From Tenderia sp965602225 (GTDB lineage: Bacteria > Pseudomonadota > Gammaproteobacteria > Tenderiales > Tenderiaceae): 62,175 bases of DNA. This document shows, piece by piece, positions 52,858 through 60,655 of the stretch. The stretch covers positions 1 through 62,175 of the forward strand of contig CBFCYE010000015.1 of the NCBI GenBank assembly GCA_965602225.1, read 5' to 3'. The position numbers were made by a program, and so were the translations under genes. The stretch's first letter is position 1. Each line of letters opens with the position of its first letter. The notes under the pieces were generated by a model. That model worked only from the letters and a program-made list of their open reading frames with translations. It was not told the DNA's origin and made no database searches.

Positions 52858-55464
52858 GTGGTGGCTGGTTTTTCTGCCGTTAGACGTATCTGTGCCGTAT
52901 TAGCGATTAGCGTTGGAGTAATGACCAACGCGGTTGCACGCACGGTCGAATCTGAAGCAGTAGTCAAAATCGGTGTCCTGACCAAGGGCAATCAAATCCT
53001 GACCATGCAGCGCTGGCCGGCCACGGCCGAATATCTGCAAAGCAAGATTCCTGGTCACACTTTCAAGATTGTTCCCCTAGATTTTCATCAGATTGAGCCG
53101 GCTGTTAAAGGTGGCGAAATTGATTTCCTTATTACCAATCCGGCCAGCTTTGTAGAAATGGAGAGCCAACACGGCGTCAGTGCTGTGCTAACCCTTGCTC
53201 GTTATTTGAATGAAGGCGATGCTGTGTCTGAGTTCGCTGGTGTTGTTTTGAGTCGATCAGAACGTGACGATATTCGTGGTTTTTCTGATTTGAAGGGCAA
53301 GTCATTTATGGCCGTGGATGAAACCTCGTTTGGTGGCTGGGCCATGGCCTGGTACCAGATGAACTTGTTTGGTATCGAGCCGTTTAATGACTTGGCGAGT
53401 ATAGCTTTCGCTGGTTCGCATGAGGCAGTGGTGCTCGCGGTGCTTGAAGGCAAGGTTGATGCCGGTACCTTGCGTACCGGGGTGCTTGAACGTATGGCGA
53501 AGCAAGGTCAGCTTGATCTGAATCAATTAAATGTTCTGTCTCATGAGAAATTGCCACATCAGCATGCGGCAGGGCGTGAACTGCCTTTGTTACACAGCAC
53601 CCTGCATTATCCGGAGTGGCCTTTGGCCCGCCTTCACCATGTAGATAAAGATTTGGTACGACTTGTGGTGATGGCCATGTTGGCAATGGACCGTGGTGAC
53701 GAAGCAGCCAAGGCGGCACATCTTTCAGGTTGGATGCCACCGCTTAACTATATGTCGGTGCACAACCTGATGAAGGATTTGCGTATGGCGCAATATCAAG
53801 GCTATGGCGAGGTTGGTTTGCTGGATGCGGTTAGGCAGCATTGGCGCTGGGCTGTGGCGGCACTGTCTGTGTTGCTGTTGTTGGCGCTGTTTGCGCTCTA
53901 TGTACTGCGTCTGAATCTGCGTATCGGAACTATGAATCAGGCCTTAAAAAAGGAAGTGGGCAATAAACTTACGGCGCAGTCGGAGCTGCTGGCAGAGACC
54001 GAGAAGGCCAATAAAATCCTCGATAACATGCTCGAGGGGGTTGTCACCATCGACCGGATTGGCTTGATACAGACATTTAATCAGGCGGCAGAAAGGATAT
54101 TTTCTTATCAGTCGTCAGAGGTGATTGGTCAGAATGTGAGGTTGTTGATGCCGAAGGTCGATGCGCTGATGCATGACCGGCATCTGGAAAATTACGTCAC
54201 AACTAAAAAATCGAAAATCATCGGCTTTGGACGAGAGGTGTTTGGGCAACGCAAAAATGGCGAATCATTTCCGCTGGAGATTTCTGTCAGCGAGGTGGTT
54301 GCCAGTGGCGAGCGAATGTTTATCGCTGTGATACGTGACTTGAGTGAGGCCAAGCAGGCCGAGCAAAAGATTATGCGCCTGGTTTCAGCGATGCGTTGTG
54401 CGGCTGAAGGTATCTTTATTGCGGATGTTGAAGGTTGTATTGAATATGTAAACCCGGCCTACGAGGTGATGACCGGTGACAGTCAGTCGGAATTGGAAAG
54501 GCGTAAGCCTGCAGTGTTTGAAATGGCGGCACGAAATGAGCCGCGTTGCGTAGATTTGTTTGAGAAAGTGCAGGGGGGCGAGCCCTGGAGTGGGCAATAT
54601 ACTTCACGTAGAAGCAATGGTGATAGTTATGAAGAAGAGGTGACGATTTCTCCAGTGCTTGATGATAATGGCGGCGTGATTTGCTTTGTTGGTGTTTGTA
54701 GGGATATTACAGAAAAATTGGCACGTGATCAGCGTTTGCAGCAGCTGGAAAAATTTGAAGTGGTCTCGAAAATGGCCGGTGGTTTTGCCCATGACTTTAA
54801 CAATCTATTGTCTGCCATTGTCGGTTATACCGATATGGCATTGCTCGATATGGATAAGGGGTCTGAGCAGGCTGCTGATATGGCCAGGGTGCTGGATGCG
54901 GCCGGTCGCGCCAAGCTGCTGGTACAACAATTACTGACTTTGAGTAGGCAAGATTATGATGATGCGCTGGTGTTTATGCCGCAGAAAACTGTGCATGAGG
55001 TGATTGCCTTGCTTCGAGCTGTATTGCCTGCTTATGCGGTGATCAACGCTGATGTGCAGGAGGATGCCTGTGAAATATATTTGTCGCCGCAAGAGTTTCA
55101 ACAAGTCGTGATGAATCTTGGATTGTACGCAATTGATACGATGGCGCAGAAAAATGGTTGTATCAATCTTTCGCTTAGGGATGAAGTTTTGACCCAGCAA
55201 CAGCTACAGACAAAAGAGGGGTTGGTTGCTGGTGAATATGTTGTGATGACGTTGTCGAATAATGGCGAGGTGGAGCAAACGGATATTTTAGAATTAGGCT
55301 ACACAGCGCATGATAATGTGGGTACACAATCAACGTGGTTGGCGGCCGTGCATGGCATCGTTAGCCGCAACAAGGGCTGCCTTGATATAGAGGGTGTACC
55401 CGGTGAAGGGGTTAGCCTTTCGGTTTATTTACCTTGTGCGCACCAGCATCAGCTTGGTCGTTAG
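52858..55464 (+). CDS. PhnD-like sensor fused to two PAS domains and a degenerate histidine kinase
   Basis: The 868-residue protein starts with a signal peptide (RRICAVLAISVGVMTNAVA) and a PhnD-like periplasmic binding domain (about 35-310; VKIGVLTKGNQ, GGEIDFLITNPASFVEM, DLKGKSFMAVDETSFGG). A membrane segment (about 329-352), a coiled coil and two PAS/PAC domains (about 385-497 and 508-617) follow. The HisKA-type helix carries an intact H-box GGFAHDFNNLLSAIVGY near residue 645. The ATP-binding part is abnormal. The N-box reads NLGLYAIDTM where NxxxNARDAM is expected, the G1 DxGxG is replaced by SNNGEV, and no F-box or GTGLGL is found (VGTQSTWLAAV instead). It is probably unable to bind ATP normally. 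The GTG start follows AGGGGG closely; the next GTG (52861) is an alternative. No partner regulator is adjacent. Confidence 0.88.
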   Translation: MVAGFSAVRRICAVLAISVGVMTNAVARTVESEAVVKIGVLTKGNQILTMQRWPATAEYLQSKIPGHTFKIVPLDFHQIEPAVKGGEIDFLITNPASFVEMESQHGVSAVLTLARYLNEGDAVSEFAGVVLSRSERDDIRGFSDLKGKSFMAVDETSFGGWAMAWYQMNLFGIEPFNDLASIAFAGSHEAVVLAVLEGKVDAGTLRTGVLERMAKQGQLDLNQLNVLSHEKLPHQHAAGRELPLLHSTLHYPEWPLARLHHVDKDLVRLVVMAMLAMDRGDEAAKAAHLSGWMPPLNYMSVHNLMKDLRMAQYQGYGEVGLLDAVRQHWRWAVAALSVLLLLALFALYVLRLNLRIGTMNQALKKEVGNKLTAQSELLAETEKANKILDNMLEGVVTIDRIGLIQTFNQAAERIFSYQSSEVIGQNVRLLMPKVDALMHDRHLENYVTTKKSKIIGFGREVFGQRKNGESFPLEISVSEVVASGERMFIAVIRDLSEAKQAEQKIMRLVSAMRCAAEGIFIADVEGCIEYVNPAYEVMTGDSQSELERRKPAVFEMAARNEPRCVDLFEKVQGGEPWSGQYTSRRSNGDSYEEEVTISPVLDDNGGVICFVGVCRDITEKLARDQRLQQLEKFEVVSKMAGGFAHDFNNLLSAIVGYTDMALLDMDKGSEQAADMARVLDAAGRAKLLVQQLLTLSRQDYDDALVFMPQKTVHEVIALLRAVLPAYAVINADVQEDACEIYLSPQEFQQVVMNLGLYAIDTMAQKNGCINLSLRDEVLTQQQLQTKEGLVAGEYVVMTLSNNGEVEQTDILELGYTAHDNVGTQSTWLAAVHGIVSRNKGCLDIEGVPGEGVSLSVYLPCAHQHQLGR

Positions 55465-55588
55465 TCAGTTGCCCCGCTGATTCTTCGGCAGTGTCGCTGC
55501 AGGGGTAACAGTACTCGTCGTACAGGTCGCAACACTCATTTTCAGTTTTGATTTTACCGCTATGAAAATCCAGGCTGGTTTCATTCAT
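55412..55588 (-). CDS. Small Cys-rich acidic protein, 58 residues
   Basis: A GAGG ribosome site eight bases before the ATG at 55588 supports translation. The product has a Cys cluster (ECCDLYDEYCYPCSD) with four Cys within 13 residues, which could bind metal or form disulfides, and a polar tail. No family recognised. Its 3' end overlaps the convergent sensor gene by 53 bases, which lowers confidence in the tail but does not rule out the gene. Confidence 0.5.
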   Translation of the reverse strand: MNETSLDFHSGKIKTENECCDLYDEYCYPCSDTAEESAGQLTNDQADAGAHKVNKPKG

Positions 55589-55678
55589 GATGATTACCTC
55601 GCATGCAATAACAGCTCGTGGCAGATCCACGCCCTTATATTAAATATAGACTATATTCGTGTTTGAGGGTTCCATTTT

Positions 55679-56119
55679 TTATGGCAAGTTTGCTGAGGGG
55701 CTTTGTTCATGTTTGGCCCTGTCGTCTTGGACGATCTCTAATAAAATCCCGTTTGGATCCTTGATGAAAAAATAATCGATACCGGTGCGGCCGTGCTGGA
55801 TCTGGATGTTGTTTGCCAGGCCTTGTTGTTCTAATTGCGATTTCGTTTTTTGGATATCAGTCGTTTGTAGGCCAAAGTGTTTGACGCCGATGTGATGCAA
55901 GTCGGTTTCAATTGTGTGGCTGTGATCAGGCGCCGGTTTGTTGTTGTGATAACAAAACAGCTCCAAGGTAATTTGTTCTAGCTTTAGGTGGGTGATTTGC
56001 AGGGACGCGTCATCGGCTTGCCAGCTATGGAATTGTTTAAATCCAAGTGCCTGGTAAAAGTCGATAGAGGCCTGCATGTCTTTGACACTCAGGGCGGTGT
56101 GATGAAATGTGAGTTGCAT
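55679..56119 (-). CDS. VOC/glyoxalase-family protein
   Basis: The 146-residue protein has the paired beta-alpha-beta-beta-beta modules of the vicinal-oxygen-chelate superfamily: FHHTALSVKDMQASIDFYQALGF at the N-terminus (split across two strands, with metal-ligand His), HIGVKHFGLQTTDI in the middle, and YFFIKDPNGILLEIVQD with the conserved Glu at the end. Candidate metal ligands are His, His and Glu. Members include glyoxalase I, dioxygenases and resistance proteins; the substrate here is unknown. A strong terminator precedes it, so it probably has its own promoter. Confidence 0.85.
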   Translation of the reverse strand: MQLTFHHTALSVKDMQASIDFYQALGFKQFHSWQADDASLQITHLKLEQITLELFCYHNNKPAPDHSHTIETDLHHIGVKHFGLQTTDIQKTKSQLEQQGLANNIQIQHGRTGIDYFFIKDPNGILLEIVQDDRAKHEQSPSANLP

Positions 56120-56131
56120 GATTGAGATAAG

Positions 56132-56166
56132 AAAAAGCCGCGGTTGTTGAGGCCGCGGCTTTTTTT
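56132..56166 (-). terminator. Rho-independent terminator of the O-methyltransferase gene
   Basis: A 7-base GC stem (GCCGCGG / CCGCGGC, 9-base loop) is flanked by AAAAA on the left and a run of T on the right, so it can act in both directions. It lies 10 bases after the stop of the minus-strand methyltransferase and upstream of the VOC gene. Confidence 0.92.
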
Positions 56167-56176
56167 CTTGATGAGG

Positions 56177-57223
56177 TTAGCGTTTGTAGCCGCTGACCAT
56201 GATGAAGGGGCTGGGTGGTGCCATTTGCTCAGATTTGATATCGACAAAGCCAACTTGACGCAGAATGTCTTCCATCTCAGTGGTTGAATAAGAAGATCCT
56301 GCTACCGTGTTGATGACCTGGTTGACGCCAATCAGGGCAGCCAGTTGCGGGCCTTTTTTGTCGGCGTGTAACAGCTGTTCCTGAATCATGATGACGCCAT
56401 CCTTGTTCATGGAGTCATAACATTTTTGCAGCAGCTTTTTGATGTTCTCCGGTGACTCCTGATTGGTCATGGAGGAAAGCAACATGGCGTCATTTCCTTC
56501 ACCCAGTGAATCGGTGTTGTAATCGCCCGGACGCAGTTCAACTCTATCCTGCATGCCGTATTGATCGACGATCTCTTTGGCGATCTTTAGATTTTGCTCG
56601 CGGTCCATGGCGATGGCATTGAGACCGTCGTACTTTTCGCAAAACTTCACTGCAAAGGTAGATGGGCCACAGCCAACGTCCATCAATTGTTTTTTACCCG
56701 TCAGGTCGAACAGGTCGGTAAGAACATCCGATTGTGACAGGGCGCGGTTATGCATGCCCATCATGTAGTCGCGGGTTTCTTTGTCGCTGTATTCCTGATG
56801 CATCAGGGCTGAGGGCTTGCCGGTCTTGACTGTGTCGTAGAGCCCGCCCCAGGCCTCGTACCAGTTCTCGAACATGTAGACAATGCCGCCCTGATAGAGT
56901 TTGCTTGAGCTGGCGAGAAAGGTTTGGCTGAATTGATTGTTGCTGAAAACATCGCCGTCGCGGTCAAGAAAGTCCATCGATACCAGTGCGCTAAGCAGGG
57001 CGCCGAGACAGCGGCGGTCAGCCTCGGTCTCTTCGGTCAGGGTGTTGAGGTCTTTTGGTTGACCATCCAGGCGGTTGAAAATATCCAGGCGGTTGGCGGC
57101 GTGCAGGGCACAAGACTGCCAGTAACCAGAGGCGACCTGCATTACCCGCATTGGATCCATGCCTTCGGCCATTCCTCCCCAGCTGTCTCCAGCGCCTTCT
57201 TTTTTATCCCATGACTCAGACAT
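56177..57223 (-). CDS. O-methyltransferase family 2-like SAM-dependent methyltransferase
   Basis: The 348-residue protein has an N-terminal winged-helix dimerisation domain (about 20-110; RVMQVASGYWQSCALHAANR, LTEETEADRRCLGALLSALV) and a C-terminal Rossmann methyltransferase. Motif I is LMDVGCGPSTFAVKF, motif II AIAMDREQN, and GVIMIQEQLL is a post-motif strand. This is the architecture of small-molecule O- and C-methyltransferases, including those of carotenoid and bacteriochlorophyll pathways; nothing else here points to photosynthesis, so the substrate is open. The ATG at 57223 has a GAGG ribosome site; the frame extending to 57310 is rejected. Confidence 0.85.
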   Translation of the reverse strand: MSESWDKKEGAGDSWGGMAEGMDPMRVMQVASGYWQSCALHAANRLDIFNRLDGQPKDLNTLTEETEADRRCLGALLSALVSMDFLDRDGDVFSNNQFSQTFLASSSKLYQGGIVYMFENWYEAWGGLYDTVKTGKPSALMHQEYSDKETRDYMMGMHNRALSQSDVLTDLFDLTGKKQLMDVGCGPSTFAVKFCEKYDGLNAIAMDREQNLKIAKEIVDQYGMQDRVELRPGDYNTDSLGEGNDAMLLSSMTNQESPENIKKLLQKCYDSMNKDGVIMIQEQLLHADKKGPQLAALIGVNQVINTVAGSSYSTTEMEDILRQVGFVDIKSEQMAPPSPFIMVSGYKR

Positions 57224-57354
57224 CAAAACCTCATCTATTCTATATAAAGCAAAACAGCCCCGAAATATGCAGGATGGGGGCGGATTTGTCCAGTTGTCAG
57301 CGCGAACCACAGGGGTAAAATGGCGCGCTTGGTATAAACGTCTGGAGCTGGGTC

Positions 57355-57840
57355 GTGGTTTTAATGTGTGGTGATATTGAAGTGCCTGGCTTGAGTGATT
57401 TGCTGGCTCGTTACGGCATGTTGCTGGAGTGGGTCGGGGATGGCGAGCCTATCCCTGGTAGTTTCTGGGGTGACAGCGAGGCGGGCCTGATTGGCAATCG
57501 CCTGCTGGTGCGGCGTGATACGCCGCTGCACTCGGCCATGCACGAGGCCTGTCACTACATCTGCATGGATCAGCAGCGCCGTGCTGGTCTGCACACCGAT
57601 GCCGGGGGCGGTTATGACGAAGAGAATGGCGTCAATTACCTACAGACTCTGTTGTCAGATTTTATCCCCGAATGCGGCCGTGTCCGCATGTTCGCCGACA
57701 TGGATGAGTGGGGATATAGCTATCGGCTAGGTTCGGCCCAAGCCTGGTTTGAGCAGGATGCGGAAGATGCGCGGCAGTGGTTGCTGGGGTATGGGTTGAT
57801 CGATGTCGATGATCAGCCTGCCTGGACGCTTCGCCCGTAA
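57355..57840 (+). CDS. Uncharacterised protein with HExxH metallopeptidase-like motif
   Basis: The 161-residue protein contains HEACH (near residue 63) in a helix preceded by TPLHSAM, and an acidic DEENGVNYLQ helix about 25 residues later that could supply the third zinc ligand, as in gluzincin-type peptidases. No signal peptide is seen, so it would act in the cytoplasm. The family name is not known to me and peptidase activity is inferred from motif spacing only. The GTG at 57355 has a GGAG site seven bases upstream; an in-frame ATG at 57364 is an alternative. Its stop abuts the convergent HopJ-family gene. Confidence 0.7.
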   Translation: MVLMCGDIEVPGLSDLLARYGMLLEWVGDGEPIPGSFWGDSEAGLIGNRLLVRRDTPLHSAMHEACHYICMDQQRRAGLHTDAGGGYDEENGVNYLQTLLSDFIPECGRVRMFADMDEWGYSYRLGSAQAWFEQDAEDARQWLLGYGLIDVDDQPAWTLRP

Positions 57841-58200
57841 TCAATTGCCTTGGCTGAGTGGCTCTTGGTCAAATGAGATGCCGGCCCAGCCGCGGCGCAT
57901 GAATGTGCGGATGTTGGCGTGGTCGTCAGCTTCTGGGTGATTGAGTACATCCTTGCGATAGAAATCGCCGAAGCAGTTCAGGGTTTGCTGTTCATCAAGC
58001 TGGTTTAGTTTGGCAAAGGCAAATATCTTGCACGAGCCTTCGTTGCAGCCGGCGCCGTTAATTACCTGGTCACCAGTGATGCCGTTGCTAAACTGGCTGG
58101 GGCTGTAATTGTAGTTGCTGCCAATACAGTCAATTACTTCGTTAAAGCTTACTGCATCAGGCTGGGTTTTGATTTTGTGGATCAGTTTTTGTATCGACAT
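57841..58200 (-). CDS. HopJ-family protein
   Basis: The 119-residue protein matches the HopJ type III effector family signature: SFNEVIDCIGSNYNYSPS, FSNG, and NEGSCKIFAFAKLNQLDEQ followed by CFGDFYRKDVLNHPE. Despite the family name, these proteins are common in environmental Gammaproteobacteria that lack type III secretion, and none is seen here; a cytoplasmic housekeeping or metabolic role is more likely. Convergent and directly abutting the HExxH gene. Confidence 0.88.
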   Translation of the reverse strand: MSIQKLIHKIKTQPDAVSFNEVIDCIGSNYNYSPSQFSNGITGDQVINGAGCNEGSCKIFAFAKLNQLDEQQTLNCFGDFYRKDVLNHPEADDHANIRTFMRRGWAGISFDQEPLSQGN

Positions 58201-58273
58201 ATGAAAAATTCTCAGGCTAATAGTTGTTTATTATAACTGCCTGGCGGGAATGTTTTAGAGCGGAGGGCCGCTA

Positions 58274-59212
58274 TTATTTGCGTCTTTTTAGTTTGTTGTG
58301 GTTGTCGCGGGTTTTTTTCCAGCTGACCTCATCGGGGGTGGTGGCCCATTGCCAGATGCGGCTGAAAACACTTTTTTTCTTTTGCTCGGGTTGTTGCATT
58401 GGCGTTACGGCTTGGGGCGATTCCATTGGTGTGAACAGGGTCTGTTTTTGAACCTCAGGCACGGCGTCTGGTCGTGATGTGGTGTTCGAAGGTGATGTGT
58501 CTAGTGTTGTGATTTCATTTTCACTCATTTCGATCATCTCGATGGCTATCGGCATGGAGGTGATGCTTTTGCCGCTATCGAGGTGGTCGAGATTGTTTTG
58601 CAGGTCATCGTTTGAGGCAATCAGGAATTCGCGCATTGAATCGGAAATGCCGGGGTTGGTGAGCATGCGTTCGGTTTCGGTGATCATGGTGACCATTTCT
58701 GTTTTGATGACCTTGCGATAGGCCCTTTCCTTTTGTGCGACAACTGTTAGTTTGGCGCGGATCTGCTCGGTGGGAACGTGTAGTTCGGTAGCATCGGTGG
58801 CTTCACCGCGGCTGTGCAGCAATACGCGCAGGGCAACGGCCGTTTGCGCCTGTTTGCGGTAATTGTTGAGCAGAGCGTGGACGTCACCGGAATCTGACGC
58901 GATCAGCGCGTCATTATCCATCTCAGCGATCTTGAGGATCTGATCCAGCTTGGATCTGATGGCCCGCTCAAGTGAGGTAAGGGTTTGCTTGAGTTTGGCC
59001 AGGGGCATGCCCTGAGTAGAGCTTTCTAGTTTTTCAAAGGTGGCCAGCGCTTCTTTGGGGATGTCTGCACTGGCCTGGCCCATCAGCAGGGTGGCTTCAA
59101 GGCTTTTGTGCAGGTGCTCAATATTGAGAGCGATCTTGACGGCCTGCTCGAGCGCGTCGCGTTTGCCCTCTAAGGCCTTGATTTCTTTGCTGGGATCCCT
59201 TTGTTCGGCCAC
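58274..59212 (-). CDS. Helical coiled-coil protein of unknown function
   Basis: The 312-residue product is almost entirely helical in its first 220 residues, with heptad-rich stretches (KALEGKRDALEQAVKIALN, LKQTLTSLERAIRSKLDQI). A Ser/Thr/Pro-rich linker and a basic C-terminal tail (KKSVFSRIWQW, KKTRDNHNKLKRRK) follow. No signal peptide or membrane helix. The basic tail and Trp-rich patch suggest binding to nucleic acid or membrane, but no family is recognised. A plausible ribosome site (AGGAG) lies upstream of the ATG at 59212. Confidence 0.75.
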   Translation of the reverse strand: MAEQRDPSKEIKALEGKRDALEQAVKIALNIEHLHKSLEATLLMGQASADIPKEALATFEKLESSTQGMPLAKLKQTLTSLERAIRSKLDQILKIAEMDNDALIASDSGDVHALLNNYRKQAQTAVALRVLLHSRGEATDATELHVPTEQIRAKLTVVAQKERAYRKVIKTEMVTMITETERMLTNPGISDSMREFLIASNDDLQNNLDHLDSGKSITSMPIAIEMIEMSENEITTLDTSPSNTTSRPDAVPEVQKQTLFTPMESPQAVTPMQQPEQKKKSVFSRIWQWATTPDEVSWKKTRDNHNKLKRRK

Positions 59213-59388
59213 TGATTACTCCTGCTGTGCCGCGAATTGCCTACCCACCTATAGCGATGTGGCATTACTACTTTATAAGTGAGGGTACTGCTGTGTATCC
59301 ATTATATATATCGCCAGCTCAGACTTAATGTTGAGGCGGTAGGTGGCTGTTTTTGGAAGAAATTAAGTCGAGATGGAGCTGAAGAAGT

Positions 59389-59417
59389 GAAAACAACCGG
59401 CCGTGATGACCGGTTGT
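59389..59417 (-). terminator. Rho-independent terminator of the RRM-protein gene
   Basis: On the minus strand, ACAACCGG pairs with CCGGTTGT around a 9-base loop and is followed by TTTTC. It lies about 50 bases after the stop codon of the RRM gene. Confidence 0.85.
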
Positions 59418-59468
59418 GGTGTCTGGGTGTTGCTGCGCTATGGTTCTGAAGCGGTCGGGCAGTTGTAA

Positions 59469-59729
59469 CTATCTGCGTCCGCGGGCCTTTTTAGGCACTT
59501 CAAAATTGACCTTTAAAGGCTTGCCGTTAAAGTCTTTGCCATCCAGGCCGGCAATGGCGGCGCGGGCTTCATGGCCTTCCATTTCGATAAAGCCAAAACC
59601 TTTGCATTGGCTAGTAAAGACATCAGAAGCCAGTTTGAGAGAGCGCACCTTGCCAAATTGAGAAAACAACTCGATAACATCCTGGTCTTTGGTGCTGGCT
59701 GGCAGGTTACCAACAAACAGTTTTTTCAT
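59469..59729 (-). CDS. RRM-domain RNA-binding protein
   Basis: The 86-residue protein is a single RNA-recognition motif: RNP2 KLFVGNLP at the N-terminus and RNP1 KGFGFIEM in the middle, with HEARAAIAGLDGKDFNGKPLKVNFE completing the fold in pieces, and a short basic tail (KKARGRR). Bacterial RRM proteins of this type are often cold-inducible RNA chaperones. The gene follows cspA on the same strand but is separated by a terminator. The ATG at 59729 has an AAGGAT ribosome site. Confidence 0.93.
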   Translation of the reverse strand: MKKLFVGNLPASTKDQDVIELFSQFGKVRSLKLASDVFTSQCKGFGFIEMEGHEARAAIAGLDGKDFNGKPLKVNFEVPKKARGRR

Positions 59730-59790
59730 GGTTGTGATCCTTGAGGCTGACAATTTAGTTGGGCGCAGCTCGAACCGAATCAGTGCGCCG

Positions 59791-59823
59791 AAAAAACAAC
59801 CCCGCTTCGTAAGCGGGGTTGTT
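59791..59823 (-). terminator. Rho-independent terminator of the cold-shock gene
   Basis: A 13-base stem (59795-59807 with 59811-59823) with a 3-base loop is followed on the minus strand by a T-tract, seven bases after the cold-shock gene stop. A very strong terminator; some read-through into the RRM gene remains possible. Confidence 0.95.
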
Positions 59824-59830
59824 CAGTTTA

Positions 59831-60034
59831 TTAAGCTGGCATAACCTGTGCTGCCTGCAAACCTTTAGGGCCGGTTTCGACCTGGTAGCTGACAGTTTGG
59901 CCTTCAGCGAGGGTTTTGAAGCCGTCACCACCAATGGCGCTGAAGTGAACAAAGACATCATCGCTGCCATCTTTTGGAGAGATAAAGCCAAAGCCCTTTG
60001 ATTCGTTAAACCACTTAACGGTACCAGTATTCAT
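59831..60034 (-). CDS. Cold-shock domain protein (CspA family)
   Basis: The 67-residue protein is one cold-shock domain: GTVKWFNESKGFGFISP (RNP1), DVFVHFSAI (RNP2), and a C-terminal GPKGLQAAQV. It binds single-stranded RNA or DNA and acts as an RNA chaperone. The ribosome site is AGGA eight bases upstream. A long untranslated leader precedes it, typical of temperature-regulated csp mRNAs. Which Csp paralogue this represents cannot be told. Confidence 0.96.
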   Translation of the reverse strand: MNTGTVKWFNESKGFGFISPKDGSDDVFVHFSAIGGDGFKTLAEGQTVSYQVETGPKGLQAAQVMPA

Positions 60035-60176
60035 AGTTGGATCCTAAAAATTTTATTAAAACAAAATGTTAGCGTGCAGATGGACGCGAAAGAGGGGTTC
60101 AGAGAGGTGCCGAGAAACAGGTGTTCGGGTGGTTCTAAGAAAGCCAGCTTGAGCCATTGCAAGCAAAGGGACTATA
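60035..60176 (-). promoter_or_regulatory. Probable long 5' leader and -10 element of the cold-shock gene
   Basis: On the minus strand, TATAGT (plus 60171-60176) is a possible -10 element about 136 bases before the start codon; no good -35 is found at normal spacing. The intervening leader has no coding frame and ends in an AT-rich stretch before the ribosome site. Long leaders of this size in csp genes refold with temperature to control translation. Confidence 0.4.
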
Positions 60177-60241
60177 CCCCATGGGAGGGATAAAATCCCG
60201 TATTATTTGTTTTAAGCCATATGAGGGACGGTTATTTCGCC

Positions 60242-60655
60242 ATGCTGCAGATTTCCAATCAGGTCATGATTAGCGCCGATGAGATTGATATTAGTTTCAT
60301 TCGCGCTCAAGGTGCGGGTGGGCAGAACGTCAATAAAGTCTCAACGGCAGTACATTTGCGTTTTGATATTAAGGCCTCGTCGCTGCCACAAAACTACAAA
60401 GAAAGGTTGTTAGTGCTTAATGACCATCATATTACTGCTGATGGTGTGGTCATCATCAAGGCCCAGCGCTTCCGCAGTCAGGACAAAAACCGTGAAGATG
60501 CACTGCAAAGACTAGCGGAGATTATCCGTCAGGCCATGGTGACACAGAAAAAACGCAAGGCCACCAAACCGACTCGGGGTTCGCAGCGGCGGCGCATGGA
60601 CAGCAAGACCAAGCAGGGCAAACAGAAAACGCTTAGACGTAAGGTCGACTATTAG
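60242..60655 (+). CDS. arfB: Alternative ribosome-rescue factor / peptidyl-tRNA hydrolase ArfB
   Basis: ArfB (YaeJ) releases the nascent peptide from ribosomes stalled on broken mRNA. The 137-residue protein has the release-factor-like domain with the catalytic GGQ in RAQGAGGQNVNK, STAVHLRFDIKASSLP and a long, strongly basic C-terminal tail that enters the empty mRNA channel. The start at 60242 matches the normal family N-terminus; an ATG at 60221 in frame is possible. Convergent with the DUF1289 gene, overlapping by four bases. Confidence 0.93.
   Translation: MLQISNQVMISADEIDISFIRAQGAGGQNVNKVSTAVHLRFDIKASSLPQNYKERLLVLNDHHITADGVVIIKAQRFRSQDKNREDALQRLAEIIRQAMVTQKKRKATKPTRGSQRRRMDSKTKQGKQKTLRRKVDY

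Noticed and set aside
56177..57223. Methyltransferase as a bacteriochlorophyll or carotenoid enzyme
   Set aside because: The architecture is compatible, but no photosynthesis gene is present in the window, so no pathway was assigned.
57841..58200. HopJ-family protein as a type III effector
   Set aside because: No type III secretion genes are visible and the family is widespread in non-pathogens, so the name should not be taken as function.
59755..59991. Minus-strand frame of 78 codons overlapping the cold-shock gene
   Set aside because: It is the cold-shock gene read in another frame and runs through the terminator.
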